64,000 bases of DNA from Trichomonas vaginalis G3 (taxonomy: Eukaryota; Parabasalia; Trichomonadida; Trichomonadidae), in contig NC_067208.1 in NCBI RefSeq assembly GCF_026262505.1, forward strand, positions 3,543,962-3,607,961, read 5' to 3'. Of this stretch, positions 20,404 to 30,379 are shown one piece after another (the stretch's first letter is position 1; each line of letters begins with the position of its first letter). The translations under genes and the position numbers were made by a program. The notes beneath the pieces are model-generated. The model saw only the letters and a list, made by a program, of their open reading frames with translations, searched no databases and was not told the origin of the DNA.

Positions 20404-21518
20404 TAGGGTTGTTAAAAATATCAAAAATTAGCGTTTTGAAGACACCATGGTGTCTTATAATTTTCCCTTCCTTATTGGCGTGTAGAAATAAATGCGCCAA
20501 TAGATTGAAGAAGAAGAATTGTTTTTCTCTTAATGAACTTTAATCCTTTTGATATAAGAATATTAAAAACATTAATATAATTTCGATTTCGGAAATTAAA
20601 TTTCCAAATTTTTTGTCGATTTCGGAAATAACAGGATCCCGCATCCAACACGCAACAACAAAACACAAAACACACTTTTTGGTTCTTTCATCGTTTTAAT
20701 CGTAATTTATGTAATAAATGATTTGGATAAATTTTACAAAAATAGAACCTATATTATATTCTTTTCAAAGATTCTTGCAAATCATCAAAAATAATTGTAT
20801 TTTAAAAAACGATCAAATTATCCTTTCATTATTTTAAACTTAAATGAGTTTTTATGATTGACTAAAGCAATCATATTTATTCATCATTAAATAAACAAAA
20901 AAATAATATTTGAGAGTTATTTCAAAAAAAACGCATTGAATTTATTAATTTGTCTCAATTTCAGTATTATAAATTTTTATAATTTCAATATTTTGAAATA
21001 CACTTTTTAATATTTCAATATTTATGATATTTCAATGTATTAAGTGGTCTCAAATTGAGCTTCTCAAATATAAGTTGGCCTATTCAAATAATAAAATTAA
21101 ATAATATTTAAAATAATAAATAAAAGTGATTGAGGTCATAGCAAAACGACTGTTTCAGTCATTAATTCTTAAAAATAAAAAGGGTAAAAACTAAATACAA
21201 TGGGTAAAATTCAATAGTGTCTGTGCTATCGTTCAATTTGAAGGTGTCTTTTGAAACCGCAAGACACATTGAATTTTTGAATAGTGTATTATGGTTTGAC
21301 AGACACCAATGAAAAAAATAAAATGATATTTATTTTAAATATATAAGATCCTTATATAAAATATAAATATTTTATCGTTTTATTTTCTTGTTTTAGAAAT
21401 GTTTTTTATTGAAAAATCAATAAAACTAACTCCAAAATAAAATTTTTGATTTAAAGACACTATGATGACACCAGGCAAATCTTCCAAGACACCTATCGTC
21501 GGGAATCTAACAACCCTA
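20404..21518. mobile_element. hAT-like non-autonomous DNA transposon
   Basis: 1115 bp with terminal inverted repeats TAGGGTTGTTA...TAACAACCCTA and an 8-bp target duplication GCTAAAAC at 20,396-20,403 and 21,519-21,526. The related locus at 8340 lacks the insert and reads GCTACAAC once at 8358-8365, so an empty site is visible. An 8-bp duplication and TAGGG ends fit the hAT superfamily. Subterminal copies of AAGACAC/GTGTCTT recur (near 20,443, 21,242, 21,262, 21,455 and 21,486), and AGACACCATGGTGTCT is a perfect 16-bp palindrome near 20,443. No transposase. Confidence 0.85.
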
Positions 21519-21555
21519 GCTAAAACAGATTTTTTTGAATGGAAACACAAATTAA

Positions 21556-22554
21556 TTGATTCAATATAAATTAACCAATAGTAGTTATGGCAAAGAAAAT
21601 GTTACTATTGACCGAAATCAATATGTTTTCGGATATCCTTGTGGAGATTCATATGGCAGATGCACTTCATATACTGTAAAATTGTCAACTGGGTTATTTC
21701 AAATCGAAGCATGGGGATCAAGTTCTAACCTATGGGGAAGCAATGCAAATATTGGCCAAGGTGGGTATACATCGGGGATCCTTAGTGTTGGTCAATCGCA
21801 AACACTCTATTTATTCGTAGGTTCACGATCGATTTTCAATAATTATTTGTCTTATCCAATTAATGCCGTATATGGAGGGGCATCATCTGATGTTCGATTA
21901 TATATCAACGAAAAAGGAGAATGGTTTGATCCGCAATCTCTTCGCTCTCGAATTATGGTTTCCGGGGGTGGAGGAAGTGCTGAATGGGAGGCATCAATTG
22001 GCGGCCATGGTGGTGGTTTGGTTGGTGCATCAGGTGTGAGTGACTGCACACATGGATATGTTTGTCCTGATATAATTTCAACTGGTGGAACACAAACTTT
22101 TGGTGGTATTGCCTCAAAAATTGGAAGATTTGGAGGTTTAGATGGACGGTTTGGAATTGTATCATTACATAAAACCTCATCTGATCATGGTGGGCTTGGT
22201 GGAAATGGATATTGGAGCGGAGCCACACTCAATTACGCAGGAGCTGGTGGAGGAGGAAGTTCGTTCGTATCAGGATTTCCGAATTGTATAGCACTAAACA
22301 GTTCTGAAAATGAAAATCCAAGTGAAACGAATTCTTCAGTACATTATTCTGGGATCTCTTTCATGAGCCCATCAATGCAACAAGGAAACACAACAATGCC
22401 TCTGTATTACAAACGAAACTCAATCGGAATTGGAAACAGATCTCGTGGCGCGATCAGAATTACGATTCTCAATTATATTCCTTCATGTAAAAATTCATTC
22501 TATTCTTTTAAAACCTCTAATATGTTTGTCTTTATTTTGATAAACGAAACTTGA
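21556..22554 (+). CDS. Glycine-rich surface-type protein, copy B
   Basis: 332 codons, close copy of the gene at 8395, also starting at TTG right after an in-frame TAA. Differences cluster around residues 163-220 (for example THGYVCPDIISTGGTQTFGG in place of RQGIICPDIISSGGTQISGG), while the first 140 and last 100 residues are almost unchanged; that pattern suggests gene conversion or selection on a loop. The duplicated block includes about 30 bp upstream, into which the hAT-like element at 20,404 has jumped. Same hydrophobic C-terminus. Confidence 0.7.
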   Translation: MIQYKLTNSSYGKENVTIDRNQYVFGYPCGDSYGRCTSYTVKLSTGLFQIEAWGSSSNLWGSNANIGQGGYTSGILSVGQSQTLYLFVGSRSIFNNYLSYPINAVYGGASSDVRLYINEKGEWFDPQSLRSRIMVSGGGGSAEWEASIGGHGGGLVGASGVSDCTHGYVCPDIISTGGTQTFGGIASKIGRFGGLDGRFGIVSLHKTSSDHGGLGGNGYWSGATLNYAGAGGGGSSFVSGFPNCIALNSSENENPSETNSSVHYSGISFMSPSMQQGNTTMPLYYKRNSIGIGNRSRGAIRITILNYIPSCKNSFYSFKTSNMFVFILINET

Positions 22555-22775
22555 ATAAATAAGGTTTTTAGATTATAACACAAGGAGATTGCATGAGAAA
22601 TACAGACACTTTTTTTTGATCGGATTTAAGTCATATTCTCAAGAATATATATTGCATATAGATCACATATACTAAATGTGTCGTAATAAGGAAATTGGTT
22701 TTTTATTTCGTGCAATAAATATTGCAATCTTTTAATGAAATGCTTATGCTTTAGCTTCAAAGGACATTATGAACA

Positions 22776-23228
22776 GTGAAGCTAACAATTTACTATTCAG
22801 CGTGCAAAAGTGGTAGATGCATATCATTAGATCTATCGAAATCATGTATAGAGTCGATTGGATCTCAAGCATTCGTACATTGCGAGCAATTAACAACAAT
22901 ATTATTACCTGATTCACTAATTTCCTTAGATTGGAACGCATTTGCATTAATTGGAATATCATCAGTTCACTTAGGTCAAAATTTGAGAGATTTCACTGGT
23001 TATGCATTTAATCAGTGCACAAATCTAAATACTTTTACGATTGATGATAATAATCCATATTTTACAGTTGTAAATAATTTTGTATTTAGTAAAGACATGA
23101 GTAGACTTGTTCGATCTCCAAATAATTTTGAAGAAGACGATATCCCTCATAAAGAAAGTATAACGTGTCTTGGAACAGTTGTTTTTTCAGGCTCCCCAAT
23201 CCATAGAAGTCAAAAATATATTTTGTAA
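22776..23228 (+). pseudogene. BspA-like gene fragment (copy of 9581 gene)
   Basis: From about 22,785 to 23,205 the sequence is almost identical to 9680-10,095, the N-terminal half of the short BspA gene without its first 30 codons. It then breaks off into unrelated sequence (HRSQKYIL, stop). A 5'- and 3'-truncated duplicate, probably not functional. Confidence 0.7.
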
Positions 23229-23312
23229 ATTTACGATATCCGATTATTTTGTCAAACATGAAAAGGGGGACTGAGGGGCGTAGACCCTTGGTACCAACTT
23301 TCATGATACTAA

Positions 23313-23579
23313 CTACTGTTTATTCAAATTTAAAACTCCAGAGGTATATCCGCCCAATCCTGGAGTTCCACCTCTTAGAAGTGCATTTTCACTCGGCTCT
23401 TGATGAACTCCAACCGAACCCCATGATTCAATTCGATATGATCCTGGGTTGAGATCAACTGTATAAGGAGAACAATCTAAATCAGAATCTTTACAAGGAA
23501 AACCAAATGTGTATTGATCAGCAACTTTTGTGACATTCAGTACTCCTATTCCATTCTTGGATAGTCTGTATGAAATCAT
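23313..23579 (-). pseudogene. Glycine-rich gene, 5' fragment with intact ATG
   Basis: The first 89 codons of a gene like that at 26,937, starting with ATG (MISYRLSKNGIGVLNVTKV) and ending abruptly after GGYTSGVLNLNKQ. The 55 bp before the ATG match the region before 26,937, including the shared string GGTTATGATAAAAATCCGAA. It shows what the intact start of this family looks like. Truncated in the middle of the glycine-rich domain. Confidence 0.65.
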
Positions 23580-24885
23580 GTTTGAATATTAGAGCCTTAT
23601 AAAAGTGTTATTTCGGATTTTTATCATAACCCTCACGGGTTCCTTTCAAGTGAATTGATCCTCTCAATTTTCCTTTAGTTCACTTATCAAAATTGATTAA
23701 ATAACATACCTATCTAAACTTTCTCATAACCTTTAAAATATCACATATATAAATAAGTTAAATTTTATGAAAATGCAATAAAATAAATTAAAGATGCACT
23801 TACCACTTTCTGACATGCTATGAAAAAAATCAATATATCTTTATTTTAATAGCAGAGAAAGTATAGCAGCCATATTAGGTACTATATATTGATTTATATT
23901 TTCTTCCTCCTGACCAAAAATATTAACTTTTGATCTTAGAATATTGAGATACAAAGCTTGTGTCTCATAAAAATTGAGAGAATGTCAGAAAGTGATAAGT
24001 GTAAACTTCGAATCAAAAGGCGTACCTATCGATTTTTGAATAGTTTACATTTCTAATGCTAATGGTGCCGTCACTGAAAGTGAGAGAAAATTATCAAATA
24101 TTAGAGCTCAAATAAGCTGCACATGCAATGAGTAGTACAGCAGCTTCTATTTATGCTTAAATTTCTGGTTTGAGGCTTGAATTAAATTTCGAAATCTTAA
24201 ATTTTGAAGTTAGACCCGAAAAAATCGTATCTGTTCATCCTACATGTATATCTGTTTTATGATCCTTTGTTGTTATATCGAATTAGAGCGAATAGCTTAT
24301 GCGGTCCAAAAGGCGTACCTGGCAGAAATCGACTTTTTGAGAGAAACTCATATAATTAATTGTATGACTTCTCTCAAAAATTTGAAGGTAGGTACGCCTT
24401 TTGACTCGCAGTTTATCTTTAAAAAAATCTTGAAAAAATTATCTGTAAAGGAATATGATATTTTACAATAACATAACAATGAAAGGGTGAATGAGATGTT
24501 TTTAAAAACTCAGTCTGACGTTTGATATGGATATTTTTTAAAGAGCGAATTTACCTTTTTCTGACATTCTCTCAATTGATTTGACATTTTCAAAAGGGTG
24601 AAGTAGATTTCACAGTAAAATTTACCATATTTTTCTGTTTAAATTTAATATTTATAACGGTATATTGCGCAAGTCATTAATATCCAAATTTTGAAGCTCT
24701 TTCGTCAAAAAATTGAGTGAATATCAAAAAGGGGAAAGCAAACTCTTAAGAACAACAATAGAATTTACAAATTTGACAATGCCCAAACTTCCTCTATCAT
24801 CGTTTTTGGTGATTCTAAAAGTCACATATTGCATGATAATTATATATTTTAATCAAAATAACAGCGGTATTATAAAATCTTTTAT
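23580..24885. other. Intergenic of duplicated scraps, with a small foldback element
   Basis: No supported gene. A foldback of about 100 bp lies at 24,305-24,406: GTCCAAAAGGCGTACCT and GACTTTTTGAGAGAA are answered by TTCTCTCAAAAATTTGAAGG and AGGTACGCCTTTTGAC; a solo end copy sits at 24,007. At 24,459-24,490 there is a 30-bp relic of the 3' end of the long BspA gene (TTTTACAATAACATAACAATG, which also begins at 10,826). A piece near 24,760 resembles 13,695. Confidence 0.5.
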
Positions 24886-25912
24886 TCATGAAATTATATT
24901 GACAAAACTCAGAAGATAACTAATGGAAAATTGAATATTTTGAATTGTTGGACAAGGAATTAAAGTTTCCCCAAGTTGATATGCATCAAATGAAACAACA
25001 AATGATGAAAACCTTTCCGATGGATACAAAGGACAAACTCTAACAAATCTTACATTTGGAGTATCATAAAACAAACTCTTTCCGGAGAATGATACATTCC
25101 CATAATAACAAACAACTTTCAAACCTTTCATTTCATAAAAGCATGATTCATCTAAAACATTCACAGTAGCAGGAATTGAAATCGCAACAAGTTTATCAAC
25201 CTGATTAAAACCAAATGTCGTAATTGAATTCAAAAATGAAGGTAATATTACTGTTTTTAAATTTGGACAGATAAAAAAGCATGATTCTTCTAGTGATTCA
25301 ACTTTTGTCAAAGAAAGATTAACTATTTCTAAGTTATTATTTGCATGAAAAGTTACTCCATCTAATTTTAATAAGTTTTTCCATCCAACAAATTTATGAT
25401 ATGTGGAACCTGAAAAAACAAAATTTCCCAAATTGGTTATCATCTCTTTATTAGGGATATCGTCTTCTTCAAAATTATTTGGAGATCGAACAAGTCTACT
25501 CATGTCTTTACTAAATACAAAATTATTTACAACTGTAAAATATGGATTATTATCATCAATCGTAAAAGTATTTAGATTTGTGCACTGATTAAATGCATAA
25601 CCAGTGAAATCTCTCAAATTTGGTCCCAGATGTACAGAAGAAATTGCAATTAATCCGAAGGTATTGTTATTCAAAGAAATTAGAGTTTCTGGAAGTTTTA
25701 TTGTTACCAATTGCAAGCAAAATAGGAATGCTGCGCCATCTATAAACTCTATTCTTGATTGAGATAGATCTAATGATGTGCAATTTCCCCAGAAACAAGC
25801 TTTATAAGAAATTATTTTATAATTTGGATTGGTAACAACAATACTACCTGTAAAGGATTTATCAAACTCATATATAATACTTCCTGATGCATTAATAATA
25901 TGATCACTCAGT
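24886..25912 (-). CDS. BspA-like leucine-rich-repeat protein (short), copy B
   Basis: The frame is open from a CTG at 25,912, which directly follows in-frame TAA, to 24,886, 342 codons. It aligns from end to end with the gene at 9581 (SDHIINASGSxIYEFDKS start; LRDFTGYAFNQCTNLNTFTIDD; FVGW; CYYGNVSF; FVVSFDAYQLGETL end) but is more diverged than a recent copy. BspA/LRR_5 repeats fill it and the end is hydrophobic (SISYLLSFVNIIS). First in-frame ATGs lie far inside. Same non-ATG puzzle as its relative. Confidence 0.7.
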
Positions 25913-26099
25913 TATTGCCTATATTAACGTAAAAAATGTAAACAGAAGTTTTTAAATTCGGATTTAATTTTCTATGGTTTACAATAAGAAAATTTCGAAC
26001 CTCATTGTAAAGATTACAACAGCTGTGAAGACATGAAAAATTTCCACGAATTCAGATATTGAATATATATATAAAGTATTATTTAGGATTTTTATCATA

Positions 26100-26538
26100 A
26101 ATCTTCAACAGCGAGATGACATCTCTCATCTTGTTCCCACCTGCATCTAAAGTGAAATTCTTCTCACTTCCAGGCAGCACTAAGACTATTGGTGAAGGTG
26201 CTTTCATGAGCTGTGTTAATCTTCTTATTGTCATGATCCCTAGTGGTAGTGTTTCAACCATCTCACAAAGTGCATTCGAAGGTTGCAGTAATCTTAAGAT
26301 GATCAACATTCCATCTAGTGTTATCGAAGTTGGTGACGATGCATTCAAATCGTGTGATCATCTTTCATGCGAATGCGAGATTGAGAATCGAAGCAAAATC
26401 TTCTTAAACCAACTCATCAACCATTGTAAACTTCCTAAACGCTGCATCTATGACTGTGAATCTCTCTATTCATGTCGTATCAAATTCAGCATTCATACAA
26501 ATCTTCTCATTCATCCATTCATTATTATGTTATTGTAA
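26100..26538 (+). pseudogene. 3' fragment of the long BspA gene
   Basis: 140 codons almost identical to the end of the gene at 10,827 (from MTSLILFPPASKVKFF to the hydrophobic HPFIIMLL end). There are only a few substitutions, so the copy is young. It lacks the repeats before that point and any start region and is most likely inert. Confidence 0.75.
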
Positions 26539-26936
26539 AATACCATTTTCCTTTACAGATAATTTTTTTAAAATCATTTTCATTTTTTAATTTTATTGCC
26601 GTTCAACAAACAGAACTTAGAATCTAATGATCGTGATAATACACCTATATTTGCTATATTTACTTTTTTTTAAATGATTGTAAATAAGTATTGAATCTTC
26701 TTCCAATGAGGTTTTGATTCATCATTTTTTTACAATAGTTGATGAGTTGGTTCCATTGTTTTATTTTATTGTAATTCAACAAACAGAACTCAAACACTAA
26801 TCATCATTTTTATTTTTTTATTTTTATTTTTATTTTTTTATTTTTTTTTATTTTATTTTTATTTTTTTTCATTGAGAAAAATAAGGTTATGATAAAAATC
26901 CGAAGTAGAATTTTTATGAGGCTATAATATTCAAAC
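26539..26936. other. AT-rich spacer with a T/A simple repeat
   Basis: It holds a TTTTTATTTTTAT-type low-complexity run at about 26,808-26,870. Just after that comes the promoter-like stretch conserved with the one before 23,579 (GGTTATGATAAAAATCCGAA, then TAATATTCAAAC next to the start codon position). No gene seen. Confidence 0.55.
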
Positions 26937-27956
26937 TTGATCTCATATAAACTATCCAAGGTTGGAATTGGGATCCCTAACGTAACAAAAGTTTTTGACC
27001 AATACACATTTGGTTTTCCTTGTGAAGATTCTGATTTAGATTGTTCTCCTTATACAGTTGATCTCAATCCAGGATCATATCGCATTGAATCATGGGGCTC
27101 AGTTGGAACATACCAAGATCCAAATGAAACTGATCTCAATTTAGGTGGGATACCTGGATTAGGCGGATATACTTCTGGAGTTTTAAATTTGAATAAACAT
27201 TTAAGTATATATTTATTTATCGGCTCTACATCAGTATATAATAATGTAAATACAACAACATACACAGGATACATTGGAGGTGGATCATCAGATGTTCGAC
27301 TTTATGTGAATGAGAATTTTGAATGGTTTGATGCCAAGTCACTACGATCCCGCATCATGGTTGCCGGCGGTGGTGGTGGAGCAGAGTGGAATCTTTCTAT
27401 TGGCGGCAACGGAGGAGGTCTTGAAGGTAATCCAGGCCAATCTATGTGTGAATATAAAAAAATTTGCAATGATGTAATTTCTACAGGAGGAACCCAAACA
27501 AAAGGAGGTTTTTCTTCCACCAATAACGGTTGGAAACATATTGATGGAGCTTTTGGTTTTGTTCAATATGTTGAAGACTCAGCAGATATGGGAGGCTACG
27601 GAGGTAATGGTTATTTTAGCGGTGGATCATTTGATTATTCAGGTGCTGGTGGTGGAGGGAGCTCATTTGTTTCAGGATATGAAGGATGCATTGCATTGGC
27701 AGGTGAAGATAATGAAACAATGAGTCCAACAAACAGTTCTATCCACTACTCAGGATATTTCTTCGAAAGTCCTTCAATCCAACGAGGAAATTCATCTATG
27801 CCACTTTACTTCAACAAGCATTCACATGGTATTGGCAACAAAGGTCGCGGCTGCATTCGCATAACCATCCTTTCTTATAAATTTACATGTCATCCAAATC
27901 TCTATTTTAATTTTCACGATTTCACATATATTTTTATTCTATTATTTGATAGTTAA
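26937..27956 (+). CDS. Glycine-rich surface-type protein, start codon TTG
   Basis: 339 codons, intact, with TTG where the fragment at 23,579 has ATG in otherwise matching context. Domain order as in the 8395 family: YTFGFPCEDSD, GGYTSGVLNL, GGGSSDVRLYV, RSRIMVAGGGGGAEW, SIGGNGGG, GAGGGGSSFVSG, GRGCIRITIL. The C-terminus is hydrophobic (YIFILLF). No other break is seen. Either TTG initiates, or the gene lost its start by one change and is otherwise fresh. Confidence 0.7.
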   Translation: MISYKLSKVGIGIPNVTKVFDQYTFGFPCEDSDLDCSPYTVDLNPGSYRIESWGSVGTYQDPNETDLNLGGIPGLGGYTSGVLNLNKHLSIYLFIGSTSVYNNVNTTTYTGYIGGGSSDVRLYVNENFEWFDAKSLRSRIMVAGGGGGAEWNLSIGGNGGGLEGNPGQSMCEYKKICNDVISTGGTQTKGGFSSTNNGWKHIDGAFGFVQYVEDSADMGGYGGNGYFSGGSFDYSGAGGGGSSFVSGYEGCIALAGEDNETMSPTNSSIHYSGYFFESPSIQRGNSSMPLYFNKHSHGIGNKGRGCIRITILSYKFTCHPNLYFNFHDFTYIFILLFDS

Positions 27957-28006
27957 TAAAAATTGAATATAACGATTTTCATGGATTTCAGATTAAATCA
28001 TGGAGT

Positions 28007-28134
28007 TTAAGGGCGCACTTACGCCCCAATGACTTGGCCTTCAATTCAGATGTTTAAGGTTAATTTTCAATGGCGCTTCACGCCAGTTGTCAAAAATTTG
28101 AATTAAAGTCAGATGGGCGTAAGTGCAGCCTTAA
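28007..28134. mobile_element. TTAA-flanked MITE, copy 2 (best preserved)
   Basis: Bounded by TTAA on both sides. The inverted ends read GGGCGCACTTACGCCC and GGGCGTAAGTGCAGCC, about 25 bp with few mismatches, with no coding capacity. Internal sequence (CCTTCAATTCAGAT, TTAAGGTTAATTTTCAAT, CTTCACGCCAGTTGTC) is shared with the copies at 7106 and 35,230. Confidence 0.75.
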
Positions 28135-28218
28135 TAAGATATCTAATTTAAGAAATATCTCAAAGAGTTACAAATTACAGTTCTCATCATTTGAAATTGG
28201 TTGGATAGTTGCAAATAA

Positions 28219-28620
28219 CTAATTCTTTATTTCGAAATCAATATTAAATAAAACTATTATGAAATAATTCAAGATGGAGTCATGAGGATGATATTTAACA
28301 TATGAACATTTTGGAAATTCATATATTGTTGTGATTCTAATGTATCCATTTCCAACATGTCCAGTTTCGATGGATCCTGATGGCGAATTCATTTGATGTT
28401 TTCCATCAATCATCTCAGGGCGTTCGAATTTCAGGCCTGAGTAGTGAATTGACTTATCTCCATCAGTTTGGAATATCATATGTGATTTACTCGAATTCTG
28501 TAATATAGCAATACAACCTGGATATCCGCTGATGTAGCTACTACCTCCACCAGCTCCATAGTCTGTTGAACTATCTGAGGAACTTCCTCCAAAATATCCT
28601 GAACCGCCTCCTGATAATAT
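28219..28620 (-). pseudogene. Glycine-rich gene, 3' fragment
   Basis: The frame reads GGGSGYFGG, YGAGGGSSYISGYPGC, then HYSGLKFERPEMIDGK and GHVGNGYIRITTIYEF and a hydrophobic end (NYFIIVLFNIDF). This is the last third of a glycine-rich gene of the 8395/26,937 kind, diverged from both. It has no 5' part; the region before it is AT-rich. Confidence 0.6.
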
Positions 28621-29136
28621 CCACTTTTTAATTTAATAACATATGGCTCAGATGTGGAATAATTTGAACCTTTAAACGAAAAATTTAATTTTTTAAAGGA
28701 TATTTAGTATATTTTTAAATGAACAATCAAAAACTATTGATATTTAAATGTTCTTAATAGTCAGAATATCCTCGCGATGAGAATAAATTTTCAATATAAA
28801 GACAATTGATAAATTAAGGACGCTTATTCTATGATTAAAGTATGAAGCATTCCAAAGATTAGAAAATTCTTTAATAGTGTTTTAGTTGTGATGATTCATT
28901 GATATTTTTTATATTGATAATTTTCTGAAAAAGTGACAGATTCTCTTAAAATATAATTATTGGATTTGATGTTATCGCATTTATCTAATTTGTATATGCA
29001 CTGTCTAATATTATGGTAGTTTAAATTCTCAGGCTAGAAATAATGAATTCACGCATTTTTTGAATTTGATTTGAGTTTTTTTTTTAATCCGAAAAAGTGG
29101 CTTTGATTTGATCTCTTTCGTGACATATCAAAAAAA
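28621..29136. other. Intergenic, no gene seen
   Basis: AT-rich, no coding support. The last 35 bp before 29,137 are open in the frame of the following gene and resemble the sequence before 34,244 (GTGACA, then TTTCAAAA/ATCAAAAA). Confidence 0.4.
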
Positions 29137-30006
29137 TTGATCATAAATGAAATCGATACAAATAAGTTTCTTGTGAAGAATACAGTATTCGATGGGTTTC
29201 AAACATATTTTGCTGGATGTATTTATATTAATAATTCGTTATCTAAGTTAATTGTTGATTCTATTCTATTTATAAGATGTAATTCTATTGGTAGAAAATT
29301 TTATATTGATACTGATTATGGATGTCCTGCTTATTTTCATTATGGAAATTCGATATTCTGCAGAAAATTAGTTGCTGAAAACTGCATGAGTGAGAAAAGA
29401 TGTGTTGCTGCATCATTTGTAGATTCACGATCAAATTTACCAATGCAAACAAACATGTCTTCATTTGAAAATTGTAGAATTAATTACCAATTAATTTATA
29501 TGCATAATAACGGAAATGTTATTTTTTCGGATATAAATTGTTCATTTAATTTTGCAGAAGAAATTGAACCTGGTGTTCATGCTGGATATGATTGCTATCA
29601 ATCATTTCATGAGTTTTGTATTTTTTACTATTGTATTTCACGAAAAGGATTGTCTCCTTTAACCACCAATGGAAAATGTAGAAATTTGATAGTTCATTCT
29701 TTAGTATCTTCTGAAATGTTAATCTATAACTATCCATCTGTTGCCCTCTCTATTGAAAATTCATGTTTTTATAATAATTCACTGACAAATGTATTTGGTG
29801 AAGTGAATTTAAAGGATTGCTTCTATGATCGAGAATTAGATGTTTCATCTGCAATTAATTGCAAAAAAAAATTTTCTGATCCGCTAACATCTTTACCAAA
29901 AATTGATATTCTTGCAATTCATTGTGTTTGTTCTGCCATTAAAATGAATCGTGCAATTTTGGATTCGAATTTATTCCTTTTAATTCTAATTATTAATAAT
30001 TCTTGA
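29137..30006 (+). CDS. Beta-helix (Pmp-like) surface protein 1 of a four-gene cluster
   Basis: 289 codons from TTG (LIINEIDTNKFLVKNTVFDG). Repeating short strands with Asn ladders and Cys residues fit a right-handed parallel beta-helix of the Pmp kind: FAGCIYINNSLS, TDYGCPAYFHYG, LPMQTNMSSFENC, GVHAGYDCYQSFHEFCIF, CRNLIVHSL, NSCFYNNSLTNVFG and NLKDCFYD. The tail is hydrophobic (LFLLILII). Three sister genes follow in the same direction. No signal peptide and no ATG. Likely a surface protein by family; function unknown. Confidence 0.6.
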   Translation: MIINEIDTNKFLVKNTVFDGFQTYFAGCIYINNSLSKLIVDSILFIRCNSIGRKFYIDTDYGCPAYFHYGNSIFCRKLVAENCMSEKRCVAASFVDSRSNLPMQTNMSSFENCRINYQLIYMHNNGNVIFSDINCSFNFAEEIEPGVHAGYDCYQSFHEFCIFYYCISRKGLSPLTTNGKCRNLIVHSLVSSEMLIYNYPSVALSIENSCFYNNSLTNVFGEVNLKDCFYDRELDVSSAINCKKKFSDPLTSLPKIDILAIHCVCSAIKMNRAILDSNLFLLILIINNS

Positions 30007-30379
30007 TATTTTATTTTTGATATTAAAATTCTCATGAATTTTTACATAAAAATATGGAATTTTGTATAAATTGAATTGAAAATAATCGTTTTTGACATTT
30101 GTATAAAAGTAATGTACAAATAGAAAAGCTAAAGAAAAAATTACCTTCAACATAACATTGACAACCTTAAAAGATTTACCTTCCACTAGGATTTGAAATG
30201 TTTACAATTAACGAATTGTCTACATCAAACAGACTTAGTTTTTTTTACTATCATTGAAATAGTTTATCTTTTCGATTCTGGATTTTGAGGTTCTTGTTAG
30301 GTTAAGCTAATATTTGAAAATAAGAGAATTTTACAAAAATTCTCTGATAATTTTACGATGATATGGTTATGCTAAACCA

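Noticed and set aside
24244-24471. 75-codon plus-strand frame
   Set aside because: It crosses the small foldback element and has no conserved feature or initiator.
26810-27007. Minus-strand Lys-rich frame
   Set aside because: Translation of a TTTTTATTTTTAT simple repeat.
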